Origin: Ophioderma brevispina
Taxonomy: Eukaryota; Echinodermata; Ophiuroidea; Amphilepidida; Ophiodermatidae
Length of the DNA stretch: 64,000 nucleotides
NCBI GenBank assembly: GCA_023653785.1
Contig: JAMKCH010014223.1
Location: 25,673 to 89,672, forward strand
Direction: 5' to 3'
The notes below the pieces were generated by a model that was given only the letters and a program-made list of their open reading frames with translations, searched no databases and was not told the origin of the DNA. The position numbers and the translations under genes are program-made. This document shows, in pieces, positions 23,894-35,519 of this stretch (its first letter is position 1; each line of letters starts with the position of its first letter).

Positions 23894-24424
23894 TTAGGAA
23901 TTTAAAACGGATTACCATAAACGAGAAAATGGAAAGGGTATTAATACATTTATATATACATCTGAAGCTCACTGACCGGCATGCATGGCATGGAAGAGAT
24001 TAAAAAGAAATAAGTGGGATAATCACTTCTAAATGCTGTGTGGCATACACGCGGATATAACTTTAAAAATACCCCAACAACATCATGTAATAAAACACAG
24101 GGGGATTCTCACAACATAGAGGAATGCAACAATCATTTCAATGTGTTCAAGAAAACTACGTGAAAGGCATCTGAAATTGAGATGTAGCTTCAATGGGATA
24201 GGACTCCCTACGTTAATCTTCGAAACAGTTACATCTTTCTTACCCGGACGCCATGCTACTCATAGCGCCTCAGCGCGGTGAATTTAGGAACAACACAACA
24301 CGGGTGTGAATATAAAGGTCAACAATACATCGAAGGAAGTCTATCATTTCCATGCAGCTGAAAAGCATGCATCCATATAATCAGGCCGAAAAAACACTAC
24401 GAAATCACGGGGTTCGATACGAGA

Positions 24425-24559
24425 AATTTTAACATGCGGTCTTGCGGCGTCTCGGAAAACGATCAGTAACCATCACCCTCGGAGTCCCCTCACACACGCG
24501 ACACCGCACCAACATATCTTCCCTACGTAATACCCCATGCTATCGTTAGAAAAGTTATT
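24425..24559. repeat. Split direct repeat, block B copy 2
   Basis: Runs from AAATTTTAACATGCGG to ATCGTTAGAAAAGTTATTA and aligns with 18,567-18,707. Similarity ends sharply at CCTCCCGTG, and block A does not follow, unlike at the first copy. Confidence 0.7.
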
Positions 24560-26033
24560 ACCTCCCGTGTGGAAAGATGTTTAGGTTTCGACTTTCTCAT
24601 AATCAAATAGATTAATTTCAAAAAGTACTCTTTTTAAACTAATGTTTTTATGGAGCGATTTCAATACACAATAAGTGATTAGTGGAATTGAAGTCTTGCC
24701 CATAAGAAAGTGTTTTAGTGCTGCCCTTAACTTTCATAAAACAGGCGATCAAAGATACTCTTAAAAGCAGACTCTTTTGGTAACGGTCATTATATTTCCC
24801 CAATGAGGTGTTGGAATTCACTTTTCGGCGAAAAAAAAATCGCGTTCCCACTCGACTTAAGTTAAGAAATTTCGCATGACACGGTGATTTTATGAAATGT
24901 CTCCATTTAAAAATTCAGGTGCCCTCTTTTTGATTGATTTTTTTGGATTTCTTCCCTCAAATCTCCATTCCTCATGGCGCAAATAATGACACTCCCTCCA
25001 ATGCATTTTTTTTAAATTGTAGCTTTCTTGTATTTGTTGTGTTAAGGCTTCCGATTCGATTATACGCGAACTGTTGAATTTGTTTCATTTTAATGACAAA
25101 AAAATAGTAAATAACACAAATTAGAACGTTTGGAACTACTTCTCTACTGCACACTCGGTTGTGATAAAACTTTCCTGAAGTTCGTGGTACCTGTAGTGTA
25201 GCACATTTCAACAAAGCACGCCCATACAACATAGCGAGAACATTAAAACTATGTAACTGTACGGCCCTGTGCGACGTGTCATTTCGTAGCAGTCTCAACA
25301 GATATAATCTAAGACACCCAGATAGTGTTATGGCTAGCGGTATGTTTGTGAATAATAATAAGAAATATATATAGGTTTTGGGTTTCTAGAATTAATTCTC
25401 ATCACCAACCGTCTACAACGAATAGATCATAATGCATTCTAGAATTAGATTAGAATTGATAAAATAAGAGCCAAAATATAGCCTTTTACATGGCTATTCC
25501 TAGAATGGCAACCATGAATAAGTACTTCTTGAAAATCTAATATTACAAATACACAGAAAGACTACAATGTTGTTCGATTTTTTTTAATAGTTACTTCTAT
25601 TATATTGAAGCTTATTGAACATTAAAAATGTAAATCGACTATTGGGTGCAGTATTTATAGTTCCTATAAATAACTCTTACCCCATTGCAGTGTAGGGATG
25701 CGAGTTCCCATGTCTTACAAGAAACCCAAAAAACACCGCTTTTAAATCTTTTCTCAAAACGGTGAAATTGAGTGGTGAAAATTATTATATACAATCTTGG
25801 ATAGGTCTTAATAAAAAAATTATATGCATACAATTCAAACTTTCTTTACGCTCATTTTTGAGAACATATTTGTCACCAATTTTTCGGGACGGAATCTGAA
25901 GTAGATCAGATCTCAATTATTCTGTACATGCACGCGTTTTTCTGTAGGAGCTTCTGTAGGACATCCTCGTCATTCGGACATTGTCTTGGTTTCTCTACAT
26001 CGTTACTGCATTTCTCACGCGTGTTATGTATAG
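24560..26033. other. Unassigned non-coding DNA
   Basis: A 108-codon minus-strand open frame (24,972-25,298) has no known motif. Otherwise AT-rich sequence without repeats I can define. Confidence 0.4.
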
Positions 26034-26221
26034 GATAAGGCATGAGGGAGTGCATCGGGGATATTAATTGCAGATTGACGCAGAATTAATACATATTAGC
26101 GGGGCCACTGTAAGCACGAGCGCTTTAGCGCTAGTGCTCACAGTGGCACCGCTTATATGACTTTATAATGCGTCAAAGCATGCAATTATATCCCCGAATG
26201 CACTCCACTCGTGACCTTATC
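26034..26221. mobile_element. Near-perfect 188-bp palindrome
   Basis: Arms of about 90 bp meet at GAGCGCTTTAGCGCTAG (centre near 26,125). Paired segments include GCCACTGT.AGCAC/GTGCTCACAGTGGC, GGGGATATTAATTG/CAATTATATCCCC, GAGTGCAT/ATGCACTC and GATAAGG/CCTTATC. Such a molecule would fold into one long hairpin as RNA or cruciform DNA. Size and form match foldback-type MITEs; no open frame. Confidence 0.85.
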
Positions 26222-26749
26222 TGTCATAAAACCACCATGAGAATTATTTTATACACTCATCAAAACATAAAATACGTATAAACAACTATTTTCTAATATA
26301 TTTTGGATGCTTTAAAAATTTTTAAACTAGAAATCATTTAGTCACGAATATTTCCACAACACGGGGGGTTGACTAACAATAAAGCAGCAAAGCACCGTGA
26401 GAGATAGGTGTGAAAAGTTTATTACAATGTCGTAGTGATGAAACGTTCGATGAGTTACCGCTAAATAATAGGTTAGCTGTTTGACATATTGCCATGCTAT
26501 GATTACAATGGAACGTAGCAATTACGCATTAGTAATATTACTCACCAATCGGATTGGATGAATAAGCGCAGTGATTTACATGCTGATAATAGTCTGATCG
26601 TATCGCATTATTGTATTAGGTCAAATCCGGGCGTTATTTTTTTACAAAGCAGATTTTAAAAATAAAACCAATGGTAGGACCTACTGCCTATAGTTGGTGG
26701 TTTTTTAACACCATCAGAAATAGATGTGCTATTTTAGAGGTATTAGACT
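26222..26749. other. Unassigned AT-rich DNA
   Basis: Nothing recognised. Confidence 0.5.
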
Positions 26750-27372
26750 CTGTCGGGAGTATCAATATGCATAGTCTGGTAAGGCCCGTGACTGGTACAG
26801 CATGTGTTCGCGGGCAGCCCAAACCCCACCTCCACGTGGAACCAGAGGATCGCCCAGGCTACCAGTGTTCGGTCCCAGACACGGTTTAATGATCGGAATG
26901 GATAGGCCTACAGTGTCGTCCCAGCCCGAGTTTATAGCTTGAATTCACCAGCGACGACTTCAGCTTGGATGCGAGGCGGGAGACGGTCTAGGAGTTCCCG
27001 GCGACTCGCGCTTGATCGCGGCCGAGACGCCTGGGTGAACTACGGGGTACATAGTGGTATTGGCCCTTGAAGCCTAGCATTGCAACCAGCTCTGTTATTA
27101 CCAGCACTCTGACGCTTGGAATTCCACCGACTATAGAGCTTGGACGTGAAACAGGGGTTGGAGAAGTCTAGGTGAACAGGCTGGTGGCTCGTAAAGGCAA
27201 GTTTCTTTTGTTGACGTGAGGTTTTCCACGGTCAGCAGTAACACCATGTATCCCACTATGGCATTGAAATGAATAGTATGACGCTAATGACTATTATTGA
27301 CTGTATTGTAACTGGCGCACATAGCCATTGTGCTGGAAAGCGCAATTCATACCAAACAAACAAACAACACAA
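26750..27372 (+). mobile_element. Probable 3' end of a non-LTR retrotransposon or SINE
   Basis: This block is clearly more GC-rich than its surroundings and ends CTGGAAAGCGC.. followed by a CAAA tandem tail (27,353-27,368). An AAAGCGC word shortly before a simple-repeat tail is a common 3'-end form of RTE/L2-like retroposons and the SINEs that use their tails. No reverse transcriptase sequence lies upstream, so it is 5'-truncated or a SINE. The 72-codon open frame at 26,671-26,889 overlaps its left edge and is unrecognised. The left border is approximate. Confidence 0.4.
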
Positions 27373-27555
27373 CCTCAAATCTGATTCTTTCCCCGTTCAT
27401 GCCGTTTGTTAAAGCCACATACCCTGGGAGGTTGTGGTAACGAACGTTCTGGCCTTGGTAATATTGCCTGACCATGGCAAGTGAAACTGTTAAAGCCCCC
27501 CACTTTCATTTGAGGGGGAAGTCAACAATGCTGGCGTTCTATTATTAATTCTATG

Positions 27556-27690
27556 TTTAATAATGCACGCTTGATATGAATCCCTGTTAATGCACGCATG
27601 CATATTTAAATGTGTCTAATGCACGCATGCATATTCAAATGGGTTCATAATGCACGAATGATTATTAATGTGCCGTTAAGCGTGCATTCG
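27556..27690. repeat. Tandem repeat, about 30-bp unit
   Basis: TAATGCACGC.TGCATAT..AAATG recurs at about 27,560, 27,589, 27,619 and 27,649, followed by an inverted half-unit (AAGCGTGCATT). Units contain GCATGCATAT, a short palindrome. Confidence 0.8.
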
Positions 27691-30319
27691 CGAAGTATAA
27701 TTGTCACGCGGAAAAATCCAAAGAAAAACCAACTCGAAACACTTGATTTAGTGGTTGATTTAAAATACACGTGAAGCAGTGGTGCCACCAGAATCTCAGG
27801 GGGGCAGGGGACTAATGTCTTTATCCCACTCCCCTATACGTTTCTCTCTATTTGCTCTGTCTTTCACCCTTGGTACCTATGTGAAATGGTGAGGATTATC
27901 AATTTGAACAGTGAGTACTAATATGGAACAAACTGTCCTGTCACTAAGAAGATGAGTTAAAACAGTGCTTCGACTGGTTTGAGGAATGTATTGTAAGTAG
28001 TTTGGTATTCAAGAAAAAATAAATGATACAAAAACATCCGTTCAATTGGCAAAGGGACAAGCGTATACATTCCAAAATTGTACTTGAAATTGTGCAGCGC
28101 GTTACATGCTATCATGACCAAGATCAGTTTAAAAGCAATGTTCTTTTTAAAATGGCATCAACTTTCATGGACCCCTTTCAATATCGGACTGCAGATAAGA
28201 TGTTCGCGAAAAATATCACAAATTGACTAATGTTCACAGAATTCCGGGTGCATATTGAATGAAGGGTAAATATTTTTACAAATCAGTGACTCGGACTCAT
28301 GCTCAAAACTTTTTCGCAATATTACTTGATTCCAATTACGCTAAATATAATCTTTTTAAAAATTCGGCATAGGCATATATAATTTGTGTTAAAAGTTAAT
28401 ATGAAAGGTTGTCTGACAAAGCGGTACGGAAATGAATCTTACCTTAAAAGCACAGGTGACTATTCTCGGCTTGGTAAGTCATGGCGTCAAGCTTATGATA
28501 TGAAGGTATTTAATTCCGTTCAGGGAAAACCTAAAGTTCACGCAACCCTTTGGACCACGGTTCACATAGCACTAATGATGTTTGTCTATCAAAAAAAAAA
28601 TTTTGATTTATCAAATGTAAATATGGGGGGGGGGGTCTAAAGAAAGTTTAGAAATGTTTTCTTTGACAACATTTTTGTTACAATGTTTCAAAATGCCTTT
28701 TCTTTATGTAACTTTGTATTGGTTAGATAACATATACGACAATCAACCCATAAACACATTCTTTTCTTATAAAAGTCATTTGTTAAAGACATTAAAACAT
28801 TATAAAATTTTCCTTTGTAAAAACATTAATGGCCAAATGTTTTATTTGCTCGTAAGTAATTTTGAAGACATTAAAATACTTCACGAATAAGTTGGTTCAA
28901 TTATAAATATGAGTATCGAATGGTTGACTTTTAATGGTGGATTTAGGTACCCACAAAACCGATCTTCCATTTATAGGACTCTTGCTTCGTGAGGTTTTAT
29001 TACAGGGCGTTAAATGGATACCTGGTGTGTCCGCCAGTGTGTACTTTAGTTATATCAACATTATGTGGTTAAATCACAAAAAGCGTATTTTATTTGCCTC
29101 CTTAATATACTTCGCATCGGTTAAGTATGTTAATTTACAGGTCGAAACTATACCAGGTCTTTGAATCTAGTGGTTGGTTTTGCAGGCGCAAAAAAGCATT
29201 TAAATGCAGGTAAGGGACGTTGGGGATATACAGGGTGTCACATTTAAAAAATGTGCAAGACAAAGCGCACTCGTTGGAGATGAAAAACAAGAAAAATAGT
29301 GACGTAATATTTAATCCACATACCAAATGATGTCTTGGCTTTTTAAATTACCGTTTACAGCATCCAATTCGGTGGTTTGACAATCCATAGATATGACAAA
29401 TATTATAAGCAGAGGGCGATATCTTCTCTCGGTCGGTACCAATGTGCAACTTTTCACAGAATGGGAAAATAATGGTGATAGTTGATAGGGCTTATTGATT
29501 TATTAAGAGGTAAAGCAGACCTAAAAATGAAAAGAGAAAGAGGTCAAGTGGAAAGGGGGGGTGACTAAGTGATTCTTGGACCCCTTACACCTTTCTCGCA
29601 ATTCAATCTTTGCTTTGGTTACCTGCCCATGTGTCTTTCTGTAAAAGGCTGTGCCACTCTCTCGGCGCTTTTAATTCATAATAGTCAGTGCAATTTTAAT
29701 TGGTTACTAGAATATGTTATTTGTATTTTCAATTTACTTCAATGGAAAAGAAAGTGCATTTTCCGCAGAACTCTTTTTTTAAGAGCATGAATTATTTAGG
29801 CAAGATGTGCAATGATAATGTTTGATAAGTTGTTTTCAGATTGAGCCCTTGTTGCTATATTTTATGTTCTTTACTTATTCATGAAGTCATTTTTAGAATG
29901 TTACAGAGAAAATAGAAACATTGATTGAAGGCAACAAGTAAAAAAAAAAAAAGATCAAGCATATAACTGTGTGGTGTGGTTGAATTCTTAGTCAAATCAA
30001 ATAAATGTGTTTATCACCATTGCATTACTATGCATGATTCGATTGTGGGTAAGTTATCCCATCTGTGAAAGTTGGCACAAGTGTATTTACCCTATCTAGG
30101 AACCCCTGATTCGTCATATATCTCTGGATGCAAACAACCAAATCGGATGCTTGTAAACGGTATTCAAAACAGCCAAGGCTGTTAATTTATGAACATGATG
30201 TAAAATATAACGTCCTACACTTTTTACTTGTTTTCATCGCCAACGAGGGTGCCATCGTTGCCTCTCCCCGTGCACCATTTTTTGGTGGACACCCTGTATA
30301 ATGTGCTGAAAAACACCTG
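27691..30319. other. Unassigned non-coding DNA
   Basis: Open frames of 60-84 codons at 28,023, 28,386, 28,654, 28,934 and 29,569 lack motifs and have no copies. Near 27,777 CAGTGGTGCCACCAG starts a C/G-rich patch and might be a transposon end. Near 30,270-30,300, CCATTTTTTGGTGGACACCCTGTAT resembles a widely seen invertebrate repeat terminus, but no partner was found. Confidence 0.4.
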
Positions 30320-31212
30320 CAGAGCAACCTCAAGAACCATCCCATCACAAAAATAAACAAAGCAACGGGCCTATATTTTTCGATCAGTTGTTTATCACTT
30401 TTGAAATACAGGCAAATAACTCTGAGTCCGTCATTAGGTAAAGATGGTACTCAGTCAATTGGGGCTAAAATCGGAGCTAAATCGATTCTATAAAATCAGA
30501 ATATGACCCGGTTATATCGAGATTTAAAATTATATTTAAAGATCAAGAAAAACAAATAAACGCATGACAGTCGACACAGATTTAGTGAGTATTATTAAAA
30601 GTTCTCTAACAGAAGTATATCGAAAAGGAATTAAGATCAAGATTGAAACATTCTTACTGAGTTTTTCATCTTCATATTTTTTAATTCTTAATTTTCATGC
30701 GTTTGAAAAAAATCTTATTTTTTTTAGTCGGTTTTTCAGTGAGACTCTGGGACTCTAAATAATATAACAGTTACGGTAACTTACGTAATTGGATGAAGAA
30801 AAGGGTTATTTTGACGCATGGTACGCGATTAATTTCAATATGAAGTCTTAAAGCATTGTATTTCACACCCGTTCCACTTTTTAAATATATGAAAAAATAT
30901 TCATTCAGCCGATTTTCCCCTGAGCATGGTAAGACAAAAAACTGCAATGTTTATTAGCTCTGGGGTCATGGGGTTGTACGCAGTATAGAGGATGGGGTTA
31001 CAGTAGTGTAAAGATCGACTTCTACAAAAAAACATACTTTCGTTGCTCCTCGTGAAAAACGTCTGTCTTGTTGTGGAAGTATGGTCAACGATAACGTTGT
31101 CACTTCTGTCGATGAGTTCACATGTTAGGCTGGAACCATGTTGACTTCTCTCACGCATCAGCTATTGTTAAATAATTTCCATTTGGGAAGAATCTAGAGT
31201 CAGTGTTTGCAC

Positions 31213-31420
31213 AGTGCGTCTTGAATATGACATTGCGATTCGGACCAATTGGTCCACAACCTGCCGCCAATAGGATGGCGAAAAGCTCCATCAAGCTGCT
31301 GTTGTTGTCTACCCGATGGCGTCACTCTGAATAAACCATTTCTCATGTTTACTGCAGGAGCCAGCAGCAGATGTGTGTGATACGTCCGTGTGACTTCACA
31401 TAGGAGACAAAGAAGCACGA
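31213..31420 (-). pseudogene. Exon-like segment Y (hydrophobic leader), copy 1
   Basis: Bounded on the minus strand by an AG acceptor-like site (GATTCTAG before TCGTGCTTC) and a GT at the far end. The equivalent segments at 40,158-40,374 and 60,602-60,808 have AG and GT at the same places. This copy is open across its full 208 bp, starting with a hydrophobic run VVLLCLLCEV and containing QQLDGAFRHPIGGRLWTNWS. If an in-frame ATG ten bases upstream is used, it reads as a 76-residue protein with a signal-peptide-like start (31,200-31,430). The other copies have frameshifts. Function unknown. Confidence 0.25.
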
Positions 31421-32531
31421 CTAGAATCATGTAATGATTGAGTTGGGTTGTCCTGACAATTCTTGGGTAGAAAAAAAGAAAATTAAGTCATTATTACCAG
31501 GCTGATCTTCGGCGTGTTGGTGCTGAATAATTGCTTTATACGACTAACGATCTACATTACAATACAAAAAACATTCGTAAAACAACTCAAATTTTTCCGA
31601 TATTCAATATACTGATTATCTGAGTTAAGAACTAAAAGGAGTACATTTTGAAAATTATCCCAACCCGTTGAATCACTGCGGACACCCCCCTATCTCAGTT
31701 GTGAATTTTGTCGATATGTCATGAACTTTACTATATAGATGTTCCTACATTTTTCGATAGCAGGAATTCATTATATGGGAGAATAAGACGACTTACTATT
31801 TGTAATTAGGATATACTACTTTGTGTCATATTCACGCATGTGATCCACCAATGTATTTGTGATAATTTTTAAAAAAGTTATAAAAACCCCTAATATTTTG
31901 GCAGCGTAAAATAATTTTGGGCTTTTAATTTTGAGCCATTTTAAGGGAATCTGGGGTCGCCCGGCCCTGATAAGGGCTGAGGCAGACTGACAGAATCTGC
32001 AACGAAGACAGGTAGACTTGAAAGACTAAGAGCGACCAAAGGGGACAGAAGAGAGAATGAGGAGTGACTTGACACAATTGTTGCGAACATTCATCATCAT
32101 CTCATGTTGGCTCCGAACCATCTCGACAGTCTTTGTCCATGTCATATTTAAGGTCCATGGGACCCGATCGTTAATAGTCTCATCCCCAGAACTCCAGATT
32201 TTACCGGAGTGGTCGAAATTTGGTATCAGAAGAAGCTCTTTTTCTCATTTCCTGTGGATCTTAGGGATAACGGATGTTTGGTTTGGGAGTTATGAGCTAA
32301 GTGTACTCCAGGTAGTCGACAAACATATGGGGCTCACAAAATCACGTTTATAGCTGTCAAACGGATTGAAATATCGGCGCGAAACTCTACAGATGGGGGT
32401 TTTGGGACGGTTCATCTATCAGATGAAACCTTTATATATGAAATCGGACTATCCCCTTTAAGCCTACTGCTCTGCGTACATGTGATTGAACGAATGTGGA
32501 AACGAATCTAGCACAGTATGTATAAAGTTAC

Positions 32532-32662
32532 CTTGACGAAATGTTGTGTTGTGTTTCCTTGCAATGAGTTTAGGCTTGATATAGGCCAACAGTGATTTCT
32601 ACTGAGGTCACATACAGGAACGGATGAGTCCTCTGGTCGCTGATAACAACAACTCGGTTTGA
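32532..32662 (-). pseudogene. Exon-like segment Z, copy 1
   Basis: The minus strand has a pyrimidine-rich stretch (CTTTTTGCAATTCCAAG), then 131 bp, then CAAG|GTAAC, a good donor. The same 115-132 bp segment with the same borders is found at 41,904-42,024, 45,203-45,317 and 61,536-61,667. This copy is open in one frame over 43 codons. In another frame THPF aligns with the THP[FL]CRWPS of the other copies but meets a stop. Alternating frames suggest decay or sequencing indels. I do not recognise the peptide. Confidence 0.3.
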
Positions 32663-32846
32663 CTTGGAATTGCAAAAAGAAAATAACATGGCATCAGTCA
32701 AATCGGTAATATATTTTTAAAACTTATACCTATTGCCACAGAACCACAAGTGGCGTAATATCCGAACAGTTTATCTTTTCTACAATAAAGAAACAATGAT
32801 AGTATTTGATATCTTCGCAATTCTTATGACTTGGCCGTATACTAGC

Positions 32847-33107
32847 CAGTGCGGCGCCAGGGGGGCATGGGGGGTTGCCCCCCCCCCAAATTTTTTCTTG
32901 CCCCCCCCAGTTTTGCCCCGGTCGAAGAAAAATGAAGGATTTGGGCAAAAATTCAGTGATTTGTGGCCAAAATCAGCGATTGGGCCAAAATTGTGAAAAT
33001 TCCAAATTTCCAATTTGCCCCCCAAAGAAATTTACTTTGCCCCCCCCCCCAAGATTTTCACTTGCCCACCGTTGCCCCCCGAAAAAAGAGGTCTGGCGCC
33101 GCCACTG
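32847..33107. mobile_element. MITE with CAGTGGCGGCGCCAG ends
   Basis: The left end CAGTGCGGCGCCAG (32,847-32,860) is the inverse of CTGGCGCCGCCACTG (33,093-33,107) apart from one missing G. The interior is built of C runs (CCCCCCC) spaced by AT words such as AAATTTGCC. It is absent from the other three Z copies, whose equivalent position holds different sequence, so it inserted after the copies separated. The CAGTG ends suit hAT-like elements. Flanks ATACTAGC and ATAAACAC match at only four of eight positions, so a target duplication is not demonstrated. Confidence 0.7.
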
Positions 33108-33772
33108 ATAAACACGGAAGCTCCGGATGTGCTCCAAATCCCGGGTTAGAAAGTTTCGGGGCACGCATTGAATTATATAGAGGGATATATGAAAACAAAT
33201 CAATCAGGTGATGGGTTATTTAATTGTGCAATCTACCGCCAAACATGTATATATGGTAATTTAGAGGTCACAGTTAGACGAATCTAACCTCAATCTTAAT
33301 CTCGACCAAAATCATCTTAACGGTTGATATCATATCAAATCACCTTTTTCTTAATTTTATTAATCTTATTTTTATAATTCCGTTGCTGCAGAAGACCACA
33401 TCATGAAGGATACAAACTAAAACAATCAAAACATACCGTCTTGCGCGGAAAACGGATTGGAAATAAACGGCATAAAGATCGACAAAACTTAACACCTGCC
33501 GAAACAGAACTCGGGAATAAGACGTCCGCGAAACATAACGAGCAGGGATTGAGTTCAGAGAATTACTTCTAGATTGGTTTGTTAAATATTTTATGGCATG
33601 TACATACGTGATCCGGCTTATTGCAAAATACTTTTCGTTGTATGCAGTTACGCCTGAATGTAAGTCATGCAAATCATGGTTGAACATAAATGGTATGGCA
33701 AAGCTGGCATAAACTTTCTCTTAAGCCAAAGTCAATTGCATACGTGAACAATTCACGGAGCAATAAGAATTA

Positions 33773-33914
33773 GCCAATGAGGTGATTCTACGTAAAGCCT
33801 GAGAATTAGCCAATCACATCTATTCTAGAAGTATTATGTTGCCTGGAGAGACAAGCCTTCCACTTACCAAAATAGTCGCACGTCTCACAGAACATAGTAA
33901 ATGTACTTATAGAG
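33773..33914 (+). promoter_or_regulatory. Possible promoter: two CCAAT boxes and TATA-like box
   Basis: TAGCCAAT occurs at 33,771-33,778 and TTAGCCAATC at 33,806-33,815, followed about 95 bp on by ACTTATAGAG. In the two later Z copies the second CCAAT is kept (43,045-43,052; 46,333-46,340) and the downstream site is a better TATA box, GTATTTATAGAGC (43,165; 46,459). Position and order fit a plus-strand promoter, but the exon-like segments nearby lie on the minus strand, so the role is uncertain. Confidence 0.2.
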
Positions 33915-34249
33915 TTACCACGACGTCTTCTGGGATCAATAGATGTACCTAGTACGCGCAAGACACTTATTTCTCACACATATAATATGTATAACAACAC
34001 CAAAGTGTGCATGTTAAAAAATGCTCAAACCTTGTAATAGTCAGTTTCCTTACTCCCGTTTGAAGGTTAAAATAATGTTATATAGTGTGAACATTGGCTC
34101 CCATGCAAATCTCCGTGAAGTCACTGCGCTTTAGTCAAAAAAATTATTATTATTAGGTAAGAAAGTTTGGCTTTCCTCATCGAAAATTTATCACATCAAA
34201 GCTTTTGCGTTTTTTTTTAACCAGTCTTGTATAACTGCGATCTTATGAC

Positions 34250-34480
34250 ATTTGCTAGTGATGTAAAATTCGGGAAATTAGCGTTGTTATAGTTTTGCGT
34301 TCTCTATCCAAATGGCATTACGGTACTTTTATGGGCCGGACTGGTTTGAAACATTTAAGGACCAGCTGTTTTTGAGAATTAACAGGAAAAGGAGTTCGAG
34401 ATTGGACCCGGTCCATGTAACCGGAGGATCCATGGATTCATGTGAAAACAAATTATATGACTAAGCGCAACGGCAGTAAG
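34250..34480. repeat. Long repeat, part W, copy 1
   Basis: Matches 55,830-56,045: GAATTAGCGTTGTT, GTGCGTTCTC.ATCCAAA.GGCATTA, TGGGCCG.ACTG, ACCGGAGATCA/ACCGGAGGATCC and AGCACAACGGCAGTA. It follows Z here; in the 56 kb copy it stands alone upstream of Y. Confidence 0.65.
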
Positions 34481-35162
34481 TTATCGCTAACAAAATGCGC
34501 GATGTCTTCTGAGACCACTTGTTTTTTTTCTGGCATAACCCGTAGTTTTCTACTCAAAATGACGAGTATATTTAGACCACATGAAATGCTCTCAAAACAG
34601 TACCGGTGTAAGAAAACTGAGAGTCGTCCATAAAAGTGGTCTGGGTTGACACATTTTAAGAGTATATCTTCATATTAATGTGCAACGAGCGAGTTTCAAG
34701 AACAGGGGTTCCTAAAAATGTGAAAAATCTGCTTTTTGCACTGTTGTAATTCTTTCCATCAAAAGTGATAGTTCCTCATTGAAAAAAAATAATTTCTAAT
34801 TCCGATAGGAGCAAATATGTTTATATGAAATATAAGATATAAAATCACCTTTTGTGTTCCTTTTAAGACATTTCTGATAACAAGTAAAGGTAAGAGATCT
34901 TTTTGAGAGTCTATTTATATGATCAGCTACATATGGCCAGAAAAATGGGTGCCTAGAAATCTCTCGTTGCACTTCGCTCTCGGTCGCTCCCTGTCGTCTG
35001 TCCACCATTTTTTCGGAGACCAAAGGTCGTACAACTTTCAAATTTGGGGGTGTGTGTCGCGGGACTACAACAGAACATATTGCATTTACGGGGATGCTAT
35101 TAATCGCGAAAAACCGGTGAAGGAAAAATGAGTGTCCCCATGTGAGAGTGTTCCTAGCTTAC
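34481..35162. other. Unassigned DNA between W and the exon-like segment
   Basis: Near 35,040-35,125 a stretch ending ATTAATCGCGAAAAACCGG resembles 35,230-35,340 (GGTAATCGCGAAAAACGG), a direct repeat about 220 bp apart. Open frames of 63-81 codons on both strands overlap each other and are not supported. Confidence 0.35.
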
Positions 35163-35447
35163 CATGTCAACATGTACGATACAACGTGACCTGTGACGAG
35201 GCTATTTGGGTACCGTGTTGAAACAAATGATGTATACAACTCTCAATGGAGAACACAGTGGCTAGATGGGTGGTAGGACACTCAGTCACACGGACATGTA
35301 TTATAGTGACACCTGGTAATCGCGAAAAACGGTTGTTCAAACAAGTTTTAAAACAAAAAACTCCCCGGGTAAGAATACTCCATGGGATCAAGAGGAACAG
35401 ATGCTTGATAAAGACTTGAGACGCATATCGGCAAGTAAAACTGATTT
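35163..35447 (-). pseudogene. Exon-like segment with splice-like borders
   Basis: On the minus strand TATTTAATATAACCTTTGCAG precedes it (acceptor-like) and CATG|GTAAGC closes it (donor-like). The frame is open over almost the whole 285 bp, ending in a stop four bases before the donor. The final third, THLATVFSIESCIHHLF, has two relatives at 59,183-59,604. The donor and acceptor are good, but the stop and lack of a recognised domain keep this tentative. Confidence 0.25.
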
Positions 35448-35519
35448 CTGCAAAGGTTATATTAAATATTATACCTTCCAATACCCTGGGGTATGTCAAG
35501 TCCAAAGTTGCACATTTGT

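Larger units (their letters stand above)
18839..24424. other. Non-coding interior of the split-repeat region
   Basis: AT-rich. It holds the poly-C tract (19,813-19,864), a degenerate duplication of about 275 bp (CTCCACACTTGGAAAGGGACATGTAA near 20,232 versus GTCCACACTTG..ACATGTAA near 20,508), a poly-A run (20,518-20,533), the hairpin minisatellite (20,707-20,985) and an ATC microsatellite. Stray copies of CCAGTGGCAAA/CCAGTGGCCAAA appear at about 20,083, 20,111, 20,403 and 21,290. No transposon protein motif was found on either strand. Confidence 0.5.
18138..24559 (-). mobile_element. Candidate non-autonomous retroelement with split direct repeats
   Basis: Four repeated blocks occur in the order A (18,138-18,262), B (18,567-18,707), A (18,709-18,838), B (24,425-24,559), all in direct orientation. 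Read on the minus strand this is first repeat, long interior, two joined repeats, short gap, last repeat: the split-direct-repeat layout known for PAT and Ngaro tyrosine-recombinase retrotransposons. The 5.6 kb interior would be expected to carry gag, reverse transcriptase and recombinase on the minus strand. I find none, only simple repeats and scattered short open frames, so it would be non-autonomous or dead. An alternative is an LTR-type B+A repeat with partial copies either side. Confidence 0.4.
30320..34130. repeat. Long repeat, first copy: parts Y and Z
   Basis: Part Y (30,320-31,500) matches 38,330-40,510 and 59,740-60,900. Landmarks are AGAACCATCCCA.CACA, CCGTTCCACTTT, CGTCTTGAATATGACAT, GCCGCCAATA.GAT.GCGAA and GAGACAAAGAAGCACGAC. 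Part Z (31,540-34,130) matches 41,155-44,460, 44,470-47,765 and 60,900-62,105, with AAAACAACTCAAA, GAGTTAAGAACTAAAAGG, TACATTTTTCGA.AGCAGGA, GGATGAGTCCT.TGGTCGCTGATAA and ATTAGCCAAT. Compared with the later copies it lacks about 1.1 kb (equivalent to 43,200-44,280) and carries its own MITE at 32,847-33,107. Confidence 0.7.

Noticed and set aside
27775..27800. CAGTGGTGCCACCAG as a transposon terminus
   Set aside because: It is itself a short palindrome and no inverted partner was found within about 1 kb.
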